Positions 1-11,690 of a stretch of DNA of 64,000 nucleotides are shown one piece after another (the first letter of the stretch is position 1; every line of letters starts with the position of its first letter). The notes beneath the pieces were generated by a model that saw nothing but the letters and a program-made list of their open reading frames with translations, was not told the DNA's origin and ran no database searches. Origin of the DNA: Lineus longissimus. Lineage: Eukaryota; Nemertea; Pilidiophora; Heteronemertea; Lineidae. The stretch is from the NCBI RefSeq assembly GCF_910592395.1, contig NC_088308.1, positions 10,433,001-10,497,000 on the forward strand. Direction: 5' to 3'. Both the position numbers and the translations under genes were made by a program.

Positions 1-746
1 AAGTAATTCTTCTTAATCTATTCTCCTCAAGTTGAATCGTTCGCATCGTATTGTACATGTATTTTCTTTCCGTTATGGTTATTTTGAAAGGTTTGAATGT
101 AAACTCGAATAGGTTTCCTTCAGAGTCAAACTGAGGATTACTAAGCGTGACGGGAAACAACGATGATAACAGACCTGTTGCATACTTTGCTTCTCCGAGA
201 GATTTTAAGAAATTAAGTTTCAGGGCAATACCAAGATTTCTGATACTGAACAAGTTCAAAGAAGTGACAAACGTCTTTAAACCAAGGAGATAGGTCAGTG
301 CAAAGACGACTATATTGCTATTAACTGTAAACCGAAGATATCGAAATGTTGAATTACCGGGGCCACGACTGCTCCTGAAGTTGTTATACGGTAGCAACAA
401 TTTTTGGCGGTTGCGTCCATCTAAACTAAATGCAAATGCTCGTAAGCCACTATCCTGCCACCACAGTGCGCCATCCTGGCAAATACCGATTACCCCGTTC
501 TCATATTCTCCAGCAATATCAACGATATTATTTATGAAGAAATTATGCTTTAATGTATATGGCGATTTATCTTGTACTTGTGAAAATACATAAATATTGA
601 AAGTTGACGTCACTACGTGTCTGGTAGCAGCTACGCCCACAAAGCACTTCAGCTTTAAGTGATAGTGCCACCTGGAATTCCAGACTGGAAATTGTCCTTT
701 GATACTTGGACTATAACTGTTCTTGTATTTCTGGAGTTACGAAGTA
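1..746 (-). pseudogene. U1 terminal exons of the PAN-linked family (partial, one stop)
   Basis: Minus-strand copy of the unrecognised terminal domain, running off the left edge. By comparison with intact copies, exon 2a is 746-618, a 41-nt GT-AG segment is 617-577, and exon 2b is 576-1. Exon 2a reads YFVTPEIQEQL and then meets a TAG where other copies have CAG. Exon 2b stays open to the window edge with the family signature GICQDGALWWQ and the run NSTFRYLRF. The 41-nt segment has one base more than the 40-nt version elsewhere without disturbing exon 2b, which fits it being intronic. The stop and the lost U1 promoter block suggest a pseudogene. The 3' end lies outside the window. Confidence 0.6.
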
Positions 747-3158
747 CTTGAAATATATAGTTTGTTGTCCATATGCAATAAATTAAGGTTTAGGAAATGA
801 ATGATAAGCAATAATAGCTGCACATTATCTCGCACGAGGTACCGAATTCTGAAAACAAGGTATTTTAACAAATTATTATCGATACTATTGGCTGGGTGTT
901 GCTTGGTTTTTGTTAGAGAATGTAAAAGCCTAAAATTACTGCCTAGTTTAGTAGTGCTTGATAAGCAGGTAAAGAAATGGCGTCTTTATCCCATCCAAAA
1001 CATCCGTGTACCCACACGCCCTTGAACAGCATCGGATTTCACACTATGACAAATAGGAAGTTCGTCTTAAAGGAATGGACGGCTTTTTGCTGCAGTGTGT
1101 TTGTTCTTCTTCTGGTTCACCAGTAAACTATTTTTCTGAACGTATGTGCTGCTTTTCCAAGTTTATTTAATATAATCTTTGACAGTAAAAAAACGCGTTA
1201 TTCGTTATTTTCATCGCGCACAAGTCCTGGCGCGAATGACCTTTCCGCCAGGGGAGTGCACGCCGAGATGCGAGTTCACGTCACCTCGCTAGTAATACGA
1301 CGTAGCGTCATTTCCATAGTCGCAGTAGCGGGGTATTAAAACAAGCGCCTTCAGCGTTCCGTCGAAAAAATCACTATCTACACCAAGACGTCACAGGGTA
1401 GATTCATGGCTCCAGGAAGCGCCTTACAAGTGCATCGAGAAAGTTTTACAAGTGTTTAATTTGGTAAATCTATATGTACAGAGTGGCTCAATAAAAATGT
1501 TACACTTACAAAATGGTTAATATCTTTTATTATTTTTATTATCTTCAAGTACATTGTTTAATGCCAAAATCATAAGAGATATTAACCATTTTATAAGTGT
1601 AACATTTTTATTGAGCCACTCTGTACAGTATTTCGGGATGGCGATTTCAGAGCTCTGGGTTTTGAAGTGTGGTTGCAAATTGTGCCTATTAGTTGGTGCA
1701 TCTTTCGAATCTTTGTGCATCTTTCCAAAACCTTACTCTTTCCTGGGGACGTGGCAGCCCGTGGGAGGACAAGGTGGGGGGGGGGGGGGGGTACAAAGGT
1801 TCATGTAAGCACTAGGAGCATCAGATTGCTTGCGCACCAAGCCTAACTAGCGGTTCTCTAAGTAAGAACTCTTACTGGTGTTGTAGTCAAAGACTGCCAA
1901 GTACTCGCTAAATGTGTACATACGCAGATCAGGTAATGTTTATATTCTGCCATTTTGACATCTGGCTCTCATTTCTCACACACATTTAATAGTGTGTAGC
2001 ATGCTAATGCAGCACTCGGTTGTCCATGAGGATGATTCTTATCAGCCAGGGCAAGTTCTAATTAAGTGCTTATTCTGCAATATTGCATTAGGGGCAAGAC
2101 GGCAGCATTTGCCAAGTTATCCTACCATTTTTCATTTCAAAACAAGCACTTGAACCTTGAGGGTTATATACTTTGAGCCAATTTCTTGTTGTTTTGCACT
2201 TTGAGGGTAAGATGCCAGAACATTCTGTCCCTTTGCAAGCACCGAGCGTGCATATTTAAATACCCGGATGATATTGTGGCCATAGGAACGTATCGACATG
2301 GGTCAATATCCCGCTATGAACCATTTGCTGTAAAGAGGGTAGAGCAAGTGTATTTTTCGGGGACGGTCCCAAAACTGATATAATATGTCCTTTTAGTTCC
2401 TGATATTGCGCGCCTGTATATCTGTAAATATCTGTAAATATCTGTCATGTCTTTAAAGTTACTTGTTTGTAATAAAACATATATAATTATCAAAAGTGTC
2501 TGTCCTTTCTGGTAGAGTTGAGTATTCATTCTCCTGACTCATATCTTCTGATAGTCTTAGTATGGCCCCAGTTCCCGGTGAATGTATTTATCGAAGGAAT
2601 TCAGAGTCGTCTTTCTGGTTGCTACTTTGTCCCTGTTTTGGTATGACACCTTGACCGCTCTGGACGGGTTTTCCGTTACAATGGGAAAGGCGTGATATTT
2701 CAGTCAGATTTATGATTTTTCTTTTTTTCTGCAATTGGTTGATGGAAACTATTTACATGTATATAGAATAGGAGGTAATGTTGCCCGTAATAATAACAAT
2801 CGTCCTTTCAAGAGCTTGGGACCAAAATAATGAGGAGTTATTTTCAATGGTCAGTTTGTTTATCTTGATTATATAATTTGATACATTAAACTGGTGCTGT
2901 AAATATCATCACTGTTATGTTTTAATAACAGTGATACAAAGAACAGCATGAGTTTATAAACTGCCCTTTCTTAAAAGGAAATTCGGCTTTTGGCCTTCCT
3001 GAAGTTCCCAATTCTCAGTCTTCTTTATCAAGTCATCTATCAGGAACTACTACAACAATAGGCGAGTAAAATTATATGGCATTGTTATTCTCTGGTTTCG
3101 AAAATCTAGTAGCCAAATTAGTAAATTTAGATATCCTGAAACGAAAAATTGGTATTAC
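747..3158 (-). other. U1 intron between PAN exon and terminal exon
   Basis: Non-coding, about 2.4 kb. It is longer than the U2 and U3 introns (about 0.57 kb) because of a mariner-type MITE (1479-1623), a G homopolymer near 1777-1790 and unique sequence to about 2540. Segment 2800-3060 matches the U4 flank at 62820-63060, so U1 and U4 share a longer intron version. Short open frames here show no conservation and I do not call them. Confidence 0.5.
1479..1623. mobile_element. mariner-type MITE, 145 bp, flanked by TA
   Basis: Two arms of about 57 bp are nearly perfect inverted repeats (1479-1536 and 1567-1623) around a short AT-rich loop. The ends read CAGAGTGGCTCAATAAAAAT and its complement, and are flanked by TA at 1477-1478 and 1624-1625, the target duplication of Tc1/mariner elements. 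No coding capacity. The hairpin could fold in the intron transcript of the U1 copy. Confidence 0.85.
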
Positions 3159-3416
3159 CTGTATCACCCAATACCGGTATTTTAAACCAGTTTTCCTCCG
3201 CCTACAATTCCATGTTGCTTTGTTTGATGGGAAAACCCAGTGGCAGACATGATCTATGACGGAGAATGCCTGGCACTCCTGATCAATCGCGCATGTTAAC
3301 CCGCACTGGAGGATAGAATCAGCCCGCTGTATCCTGGATTTCGGTTTATCAACGTATCTGCTGTATGTCAGCACAAAAATAATTACTCGTACAAGCGCAG
3401 TTACACTGCCAACCAT
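3159..3416 (-). CDS. U1 exon 1: signal peptide plus PAN/apple-like segment
   Basis: 258 bp, 86 codons, starting MVGSVTALVRVIIFVLTYSR (hydrophobic leader of a secreted protein). It is followed by a cysteine-rich segment with LQCGLTC, ECQAF and a later Cys-His-Trp, resembling the core of a PAN/apple domain, a disulfide-bonded binding module of extracellular proteins. It ends at a consensus donor CAG/GTAATACC in phase 0. The exon is open, but the TATA block found upstream of U2 and U3 is missing: the sequence jumps from just before the ATG straight to the AGGTGCGACTTCC motif. The exon may therefore be silent. The PAN call rests on cysteine pattern only. Confidence 0.6.
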
Positions 3417-5424
3417 TTTCTTTAATTCAATCAATCACCAAGGTGCGACTTCCGAATGAGCAGGACACATACTAGTAATTCTACTTAGCAGTGGAAATGG
3501 AAAGCACGGAACCACAAACCAAAGGCGAATCTCTAACCCTGAAACGGCGTGGCTTTCAAGAAACCAACATTCCTAATGTAAACCGAGGGTACTAGTACTA
3601 GGTGTTCATTTCGATCATATGATTTTTAGAGTCCATTGGCACTGGAAAAAAGAAAGCAGTTTTTTAAGCTAGTATATGAACTCCATAAAATTTGGGCAAT
3701 TAATTATTGGTCTTATACATTGCTAACATAGCCTACATTTTATAGCGTGTTGTGAAGTCCCGGATCATCTTCTTTCGGGGTACATTCATGAGGATGCATC
3801 CCCCCTAAAAAAAGAAGAAAAAAGCAAACATCACTCGGTCTTGTGAAGAACAAACTGCAAACGCATGAAATACGGATAAGAAATGGAGAAAAAGCTGATG
3901 AAGTCATTCATAATTCGTAACGAACGATGTGCACAACCAGGCGTCGTTGGGATGCAAAAACGACCTGAAAACCAGTCTACAAAACATAAGTCCGATGCCA
4001 GATCTAGCCAAAGTGAATACGTGTAACACTATCCGTGACTACTTCGTTCTTGCAAAGTTCTTAGTCTTGCAGAGGTATAACGGCTGAAATTGAGTCACAA
4101 ATTGCGTCATGCTAGTAGATATTCTATTAAGCTGATTTTGGCGTGTCCTACTAGTTTCAGTTGATTTGTAAGATCTGGACATAACGCCGAGGTCGTAACA
4201 TAACGGCAAGAATGGGAACGGCATCAGGTATCCTGAGGAAATCATGTATTGGGGCAGCTCAAAAAACAACACAAACGTAGAAATACCTTTGATTATAGAG
4301 ATTTACTGAAAACACAAATAAAGACAAGTAAATACAAGTACAACATCAACATGTGAAATAATAGCCAAGAGGTACAGAAAATAAACACTAGAAAGACCAA
4401 AGACCAGAGAAAAGAAAAAGACCTAACGTCTCCTATACGTTTTTACGATAAATTCCCCCACCACATCTAAAGTACATTATTGTTTGTAAACAAACCAGGT
4501 GGCAAAAAGCCAGAGCTAGGAATTCTCAAAGATTTGCATGATAATGAGGGAAATCCCAAGGAAAACGCCCATGTAAATTAACATATAAAGGGACCACATG
4601 CTCTGCAGGACTGCCTGAGAACATGGCACTGGAAAGGGGTTTAGGGCTGCACAGAGAGGCACAAGAATCCTTCCTGCAGACCGTTTATACATAAATCATA
4701 TTAAAAGAAGGGTTCTATACATATTATTTAAGCTTACCAAGCGATTTGTGTGCTGATAAGGGGAGCTACCCCAAGGAAAATCATAACTTGAAACTGGTAA
4801 AACTAGAAATGAATGAGTTAGAAGAAAGCAAAATGGTGGAGATCTAAAAAGGAGGCTAAAAAGGGTTCACCAGAGCAAAGGGGTTCACACAAGTAACAAA
4901 CAGGGCTCATTAAAAAGGGTTTACAAGGCGGAAACTTAAACTCCAGAGAAACAAGGAAAATGGCCACAACGAGTTAGCGTTCGCTTCTCCGGCGCCGCAC
5001 ACAAACCCCTGAGACAATATACCCCGCACTGGCTGAACTTCTAACACTAAAGATAGTGTGCCTAATCAAAGCGTCGCTGGCATTTGATTCTAGGAATTTC
5101 ATGAACACTGTCTCAACGATATCAAAACTCGAATTTCCATTCGTTGTTATATCTTCCTGACGAAACGGACTGAAAGACTGTATTCTCCGAGGTGCGAAAT
5201 ATGATTTTCGAGTGTCATTTACATTCGTTCGAACCATTAGATGTAAAGTACTGGAACCGAGGTTGACACTTAAATCTCGGAAGCTGACCTAAACTGACGT
5301 CACCTGATTCAAACTTTGATTTTTGAATGACAAGTGAATTTCAAATGAAAAATGCCAATATTGTCATATCATATACTGAAGAAGGTTAATTGGAAAATAT
5401 CTGATAAGGTACCTTCTGAAGAAG
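3417..5424. other. Upstream flank of U1 with a unique 1.2 kb insertion
   Basis: 3440-3840 and 5025-5424 are duplicated flank, matching 24600-25100, 41200-41890 and 63540-63960. Between them, about 3840-5020 has no counterpart in the other units and is therefore an insertion in U1 or a deletion elsewhere. It is purine-rich, with repeated AGGGGTTCAC-like phrases around 4860-4920. I see no terminal repeats or long ORF, and do not recognise it. The reverse frame at 5237-4974 is conserved flank without a clear protein signature. Confidence 0.45.
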
Positions 5425-5429
5425 AAAGG

Positions 5430-5644
5430 TGTTATATACACGTCGGACAAATACTTATGTATTATCATATCGCTTCGTTTATTCGTTATCTTCTTTCGTT
5501 TTTTTACGCTACAGACGATTTGATGCAACTTTCACAAAACATAAAACATTTTCCGATCGTGCAGAAATTCGTTGGTCCCGATTCCGCATGGGACGTGGTG
5601 ACGAAAACGACCAAAGACAGGATGTGACATTCACTAACACAACA
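5430..5644 (-). repeat. BEL 3' LTR (215 bp)
   Basis: Begins TGTTATATACACG and ends CTAACACAACA on the plus strand, giving the usual TG...CA ends. It matches 13840-14052 along its whole length with a few substitutions. The left target duplication AAAGG is at 5425-5429. On the minus strand it is preceded by a purine-rich AAGTCCCCTGGGA that may be the polypurine tract. Confidence 0.9.
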
Positions 5645-5899
5645 TCCCAGGGGACTTCATTTGACAGGCATGTCAACAACAGAAAGTCCAAAGAGTCAGT
5701 TCATCTGAACTACACTCAAGAGTCTGAAATTGTCTGTCAGAGTGTTTGTTACCTAAACATAGAGTCACAATACACAGTAAATCTGGTCATACTTGATCAG
5801 CGCTTCGAATAAAATGTGAAAAGACTTTTAACTCAGTGACCATTACTCCACTGACACTAACTTAAAATCAATGATCAAATAAAACATCAAATCAACAAA

Positions 5900-7435
5900 T
5901 CAACAAATAAACACAAATTTAGACCTCCTGGAACTTTCCCACCTAATGGCACTATTACTGTAATCTCTAGCAAATACTACTTCACTGGAGTGAAAGAACC
6001 ACACAATTTCAGAGGTCAGTGTCGTGTAGAAGGCAGGGGTAAACGGTCGGACCCTGCAGAATGGCAGATCAGCCATCAACGTTTGAACTGCTTCAGCATT
6101 GTTCTTGATGTATATTTTACAGTCTTTGATAATGCGACGGGCGAGCTTCATGTCACCTACAATCCAGTACCATGTACGGATTTCAGTGACAGTACGCAAT
6201 TGTCCACCATGAAGAGCATGACGATGCTTCTCGCGGGCTATGATGAGAGAAATGTGACTTTTCCTCGGTAACAAGTATGGATGGCGCATGTCGTAAGAGA
6301 CTGGAGCTTTATCAATGCGGCAACCAACGCGGTACACCTGCTCTTTCTCATCGAAGATTGGATTCAGTTTCCGGATATTGTGATCATCAAAGTCTAGATC
6401 TCGCTGAGCATATCGGATCCAGTATATCTCGGCGTCCCTGATCCTTTGGAGCGACGGAAATTTTGCGATTGTGGTCAGTAACTGCTTCAGTCTCTGCTTT
6501 TTTGGCAGGTCTTTCAAAGACAAGGTTCGTGCGGTCACCATTGCGAGATGTGTCCAACTAGAAAAGTCGGTGGGATTCATGATGGGTTCTTTTGGAAATC
6601 CTCTGGTAATTTTGACAGCAAGTACTTTGGCATTCCTAACATGAAACCTTTTGAGTTCATCATCATCAGAATCCAACTTGATGTTCTGCGGTGTAGTAGG
6701 CCAATGCGAAGGTGGTTGGCAGAGGTAGACTGGACCATCGATAACTTTTTGCATGTTCTCAGCATTAACCCCGCGCGACACAAGATCAATCACATTTTCA
6801 TCCGTCGGCATATGGACTATGTCCGTGAAGGGGTTAAAGTCAGACGTAATCTCTCCAACTCGACACGCAACATAGAATCGGAACGACTTTGATTGACCTC
6901 GTAGCCAAGCGAGTAAAGTAACGCTATCAGTCCACAACTTGGTTGATTGAGTGTTTATTCGAAGCGCATCGCGCACTGTGATTGTCAAGCAGCAGAGCGA
7001 CAACAATGCTTGTAGTTCTTTCCTTGGAATGCTGCACTGTTTTAGAGGGGTTAACCTTGCACAGGAGCAAACAAATGACAGTTCACCTTCCAGCGTTTCT
7101 GGGTGTTCAAATCTCAGCCACACTCCCATTCCCATAGCATCCTCAGAAGCGTCGCTAAGTCCATGAAGTGAGACATTAGGGAGTGGCTGTCCACGGTATT
7201 TCTCGGGAATCAGGCAACGATAAATTTTGATATTGACAACATCCTGCAAATCGCGTTCAATTAACTTGAGTTCAGTATACAAGTCACTTCCTGGATTGAT
7301 TGGCGTGTCCCAATCAAGCTCAAATCTCCAAAGCTTCTGATGTAGGATCTTTGGCCTGACAATGATTCCCGATAGCATGCCAAATACGTCATAATAGGAT
7401 GCGGTTTTCGCGAAAATAGAGCGCTTTGTCGGCAA
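5900..7435 (-). pseudogene. BEL pol C-terminal part: RNase H and integrase N-terminus, core deleted
   Basis: 511 codons, open. It starts within the region after the RT palm (TKRSIFAKTASYYDVFG, a typical BEL/Pao phrase), runs through an RNase H-like part (LHGLSDASEDAMG, LWTDSVTLLAWL) and reaches the integrase zinc-binding segment (REKHRHALHGGQLRTVTEIR, then a Cys). After about residue 465 the family's DDE catalytic core should follow. Instead the frame passes within some 25 codons to a short tail and stops, so the core is deleted. Just upstream, near 7440-7490, the matching frame is shifted by one (RDTLSVKDVP), showing a frameshift. The listed start is a TTG, not a real initiation site. Confidence 0.85.
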
Positions 7436-7567
7436 CAGTTCTTTGTTTTCTGGGTACGTCCTTGACGCTAAGAGTGTCCCTATCTAGATTACAAACCATA
7501 CCCAGAAGTATTAAGGTAGCAGGAAGGGTTGGGCGTTTGTGGTTTCTGAGTCTGAGGGGGTTGGTGT

Positions 7568-7631
7568 CTGTTGACTGTGCTTTAAGAGAGACTAGGCATG
7601 GCGCCAGTCTCTCTTAAAGCACAGTCAACAG
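7568..7631. repeat. Perfect 26-bp hairpin
   Basis: CTGTTGACTGTGCTTTAAGA (extended to 26 bp) at 7568-7593 is the exact complement of 7606-7631, with a 12-nt spacer. The same hairpin occurs at 25154-25217 with a few changes. Single-arm versions lie at about 7955-7985 and 41975-42003. It looks like two element termini abutting. Confidence 0.85.
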
Positions 7632-7869
7632 GCATTTGGTCTCAGTATTTGGGTTTTGATTGCCATGACTGTACCCCTGTAAAAGTCAGAGGAGGAGAAG
7701 TTTGGAATGATGAAAGCATTGAAGAAGAAGAAATGTTATTATTGAGGAAAGCAAAATTTATTATGAGACGAGAAGGCAGTGTCCTGACTTGATTATTTTG
7801 AAAATGGCAGTCTGAACACATTAAAAGGTGGAACATGGCATTTTATCGACTTTGAAGTGTTCAGCAGTT

Positions 7870-9145
7870 AAAGGGAGACTATAGGCAGCAGCTAGGTAGG
7901 CAAGATAAAGTCATACAAATTTGCCAATAGGGGTCAGTCATATCTCTAGGCATGGCGCCAGTCTCCCTTAAAGCACAGTCAAGAGGCATTTGGTCTTAGT
8001 ATTTGGGTAAGTACAGAATCAAGGCAGCTCAGAGAGCAATGATTGAACGATGCTGTGGACAAGTCCAAGGATACTGCATCAGTCACGACCAACTTCTCAT
8101 CAGAAAGCGTCACCACCAGCATATTCAATGTTCAGTTCCAACCTGTACCAGTCCAATGCACGCCTGTCATGGTCAGCAGTGGTCAGCTTAGCGCGATATG
8201 GAACATTCTTCCGAAACTCAAGCGAGGGAAGTCTGCTCATTAGCCTATCTCGCGCACTGTTCCTTCTTGTCAAACATCGTAGTGAAATCGTGGTACAGTG
8301 GGGCGTCCTCGAGGATTGCAGCTGGTCGGACAGACGTGAGGTGGAATGTGGGCGGCTGCACTTCTTCGTTGATCTGCGATGGCAGATAGCACAGTTGTTG
8401 CGTTGCATGACAGCTGAAAGTGAATGTGATATCATAGAACTGAGGCGTTTGCAATGAGACTATAGGTGAAGTAGAAGCAAGGAGTGAAATGGGCCATCTT
8501 CCAGTGACTAATATACAGAGTAAGGACACTGGGTGTTGTTAGATTCAGCATTGAATGTATTCCTCGTACAAGCGTGAATAGTGTGGACATACAGTGAGAG
8601 GTGAGAGACCCCTATTGACTACTTCTTGTAACTTTATCTTGGATATTATATTAGTATTGAACTTCTAGCCGTGGAATATGAAGAAATTGAAGTTGTAGGC
8701 ATGGAATATGAAAAATTATTCAACGGTGAAAGACATTATTCCATGAGGCTTTGCCGTGATCGCAAAGGACGCGACGCGATTGGTTCACATGCTAATGAGG
8801 TATGATAATGATAATTACCTCTATAATGCTACTTGGATAGCGACTGTGTTGTTGATTGCAACAGTGGTCTATGTCAATGTGTGCCTGTAATGTCAATGAA
8901 GTATGATGAGGTGATGACGATAGTGCAATTATTAAATATTGGGAAGAGATCATACTACAACATAGGTCTTGTTTTTGACAGATGACTGTGCTACATTCCC
9001 ATTCGGTCTTGTTAGAGTCAGCGCTGCATGTATTCCTTGTACAAGCTTGAATAGTTGTGACGACTTTGAGGGGTGAGAGACCCCTATCGGCTACTTCGGC
9101 TAACTTTATCTTGCCTACCTAGCTGCTAGCAATAGTGCCCCTTTA
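7870..9145. mobile_element. TIR DNA element, about 1.28 kb, non-coding
   Basis: The left end contains CAGCTAGGTAGGCAAGATAA and the right end (about 9108-9145) its inverse, extending over roughly 70 bp (a GATAGGGGTC phrase also pairs). A related shorter element, with ends TTAAAGGGAATATAGG and CCCTTAAG, is at 55788-56000. No transposase is seen inside, so this is a non-autonomous derivative. An internal repeat of the right arm occurs near 8545-8650. Confidence 0.65.
8158..8290 (+). repeat. Direct repeat, copy 1 (133 bp)
   Basis: Nearly identical to 10106-10238, including TTAGCGCGATATGGAACATT. The two copies are 1.95 kb apart inside the BEL insertion. A weaker relative lies near 42180-42300 and again near 42480-42600 in the sister insertion. 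Confidence 0.8.
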
Positions 9146-10105
9146 TCAAGACTGAAACCCACTGTGCGGGGCTAAGAAATTACCTTTATAATCCTAGTTG
9201 GATAACCACTAGATGATTTGAAGAGTGCTCTGTGGATGTGTGCCTGTAATGTCAATGAAAGTATGATGAGGTGATGACGATAGTGGAATGACGAAATACT
9301 GGAAAGAGATCTATTCCTAGAAGAACATATGTCCTGTTTTGACTAGGTGGCGCATTTTAGAATCAGCAGTGAGCACTGTGTGTAACATGGTGGAGGCAGC
9401 GGAGATAATAACTGTGTCGAAAATATTGTTATAGGGCCTTCCCTAGGCCCATGGGGTTAAATTTACAATCCACGATTGAAAAGACGTAGTTTGATCGCAT
9501 TCAACTATAAATCCATTGAACAGTTGTGTTCCTTTTGTCAACCGATGACCTTTTGTTGGGCCATGATCGGGGATTGTAAACTGTAAATGTATTATGGACT
9601 GGGAGACGGGGAAACACAACTGAAATAGACCAAAACAAGTGATTTTGGGGCTTTGGTTTAGACGCATGCCTCACATGCGCCATGCGGGATTATACGGTTC
9701 ATGTGAACTTGTTGACATCTACATGATCTAGTGCTGTTATTGGTCATGGTACATGGTAGGCCTAATCATCATGGCTATATGTTTCAGGAAAAGCTCGGAG
9801 TAAAATGAACTGCCGATGAATAATGATGTTGTTCATGTTTACCATGTTTACTAGTACATAGCCATAGGGTATGCACTGGCCAGTGCACTTTCTGCACGTC
9901 GTCATGGTCATGTACGTGATACCTTGCATATTTTGTTTTTTGAATGCGCATGCTTTTTGGGCAAAATCACTTGTACCAACACTAATGAATAATGTCTTCT
10001 TATCCCTATGACTCCATACCCAGTGAGGGCATTGTCCCATTCCCATCAAATGGTAACTTATTGTACCGTATTAGGGTGGAAGTTGGGGAGCAGATACCTA
10101 CCGTT

Positions 10106-10238
10106 GCACGCCTGTCATAATCAGCAGTGATGAGCTTAGCGCGATATGGAACATTCTTCAGAAACTCAAGCGAGGGAAGTCTGCTCATTAGCATATCTCG
10201 CGCACTGCTCCTTCTTGTCAAACATCGTAGTGAAATCG
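10106..10238 (+). repeat. Direct repeat, copy 2 (133 bp)
   Basis: Second copy of 8158-8290, same orientation, with a handful of substitutions. It is followed by AT-rich unique sequence and then the conserved right end of the insertion. Confidence 0.8.
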
Positions 10239-10637
10239 TAATGGAAAACGTCTGGCTTTGCGCCAGACGTTGAGACTAATAAGTGAAGAACTAATAGGTA
10301 AAGAACTTCTACTTGCGCGAGACTGCTCTGATAAAATTATCATTGCAGAGACTACGGTGACGTACACATATATTTTTTACAATCAAAAATGCCCTCAAAA
10401 GACGACATGGAATGATTATTTTATTGATATTTCCTACTATATACCTTCCAATTATCACTTTATACAAATAGATCGGCGTTAGGTCGCATGCTTTTCTTTC
10501 CTGGTGACACTATAAAGCAAAATAGTTGCAACCCCGTAAATGCGCTATAAGTCCAATAATAAGTGACGGTGACCCGTTATAAATGTTTCGCCAGCTTCGC
10601 TTTTTTGCCGCTACGCGGCGCGTTGGGCCCTTGCGTC

Positions 10638-11690
10638 AAGGGCTGTTGCATTACCATCATGTGGGATGAACTCAGGGTCGCAGATTTGTCGTTCGTTAGA
10701 TAACCATTTCCGTATCAGAAGATTTCCTTCTCGTAAAGCTCCAGTGAGATCGGTTTTCAACTGTCCAACATCGCTATTGGACCTCAGGCTGTCCTTCAGA
10801 TCATCGATATAAAACTGTTTCTTGATAACACGGTCGATTTCAGAATGCGCATGCTTATTTGCAATGTGCCTTAGCGCAAACACAGCAGCTGCGGGTGACG
10901 GTTTGTCCCCAAATGTGACAGTTTGTAGTTCATACACTTTGATTTCTTCATCCGGTGTACTACGGAAAAGATAGCGGTGGTATCGAGCGTCGTCTTTAGA
11001 AAGCTTGAAACTCTGAAACATTTTTGAAATGTCCGCAATGACGCCAACTTCGTTTTCCCGGAAACGTAACCCGATATCGAAAATGCTAGAGTTCACCGAG
11101 TTTCCCTTTGCAAGGTAATCATTTAACGAATGACCTTGGTAACGAGATTTGTCGTCAAGTACCACACGCACTGGAGTGGTGGTCGAATCTTTGACAACAG
11201 CAAAATGTGGAAGAAACCACATTCCCTTTTTGTCAGCATGATCTTGGTCCAATTCGGATTGTGGTACGAGACGTGCAACACCGCGATTCAGCTGATCATC
11301 CATCTGTTTGATGTACACTTCCCACTCGCGTGGTTTCAATTTGAATTGTTTCTCAAGATTCAGGAGACGTTTTTTGGCGTAATCGTAGTTGTTGGGCAAG
11401 GCGGTCGGCGGTTTTCGCCAAGGGAGCGAAACTTTGTACGTGCCATCGTTCAATTGAGACAAGCTATCTTTCATGAACTCAGTAGCATGTTTGTCTTCAC
11501 GCTCAGCGGCACATCTACAGTATTTTGGCACAAGAGGACTACTTGCAATGCCAAGAAATTCTTCCAGCTCACTAGATGGCGTTATGAGAGTAAAGTTCAT
11601 GCTTGCATCCAAGTTTGACGGACCGGATCCTAACCCCCCCCTGGATGTACCATCCCAGGGGATATCGTGCTGCGACTGGCTCTCCATCAT
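10638..11690 (-). pseudogene. BEL reverse transcriptase
   Basis: Open frame with BEL/Pao RT motifs: WFLPHFAVVKDSTTTPVRVV, VGVIADISKMFQSFKL with the first catalytic Asp, LQTVTFGDKPSPAAAVFALR, and the active site FYIDDL (Y-x-D-D). It would copy element RNA into DNA within a gag particle. The frame is cut by the foreign insertion immediately after DPEFIPHDGNATALDA. The remaining codons to 10611 read into the insert. It overlaps the protease frame at its 5' end, where a run of seven G on the coding strand near 11640 explains a frameshift between protease and RT. Confidence 0.9.

Larger units (their letters stand above)
7497..10637. mobile_element. 3.1 kb composite insertion inside the BEL pol gene
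   Basis: Separates the RT domain (ending near 10638) from the rest of pol (from about 7490). Left border CCCAGAAGTATTAAGG and right border CGTTGGGCCCTTGCGTC recur at both ends of another insertion (41895-43002), so this is one mobile unit inserted twice. It lacks matching terminal inverted repeats. Inside are a 26-bp perfect hairpin (7568-7631), a TIR element (7870-9145) and a 133-bp direct repeat. No convincing coding region is present. The right end carries a small GCCGC/GCGGC hairpin. Class unknown. Confidence 0.7.

Noticed and set aside
315-593. Plus-strand ORF over the U1 terminal exon (also at 23203, 39644, 49154 and similar)
   Set aside because: Shadow of the conserved minus-strand domain. 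The minus frame is longer and carries the conserved cysteines and reading phase in all copies.
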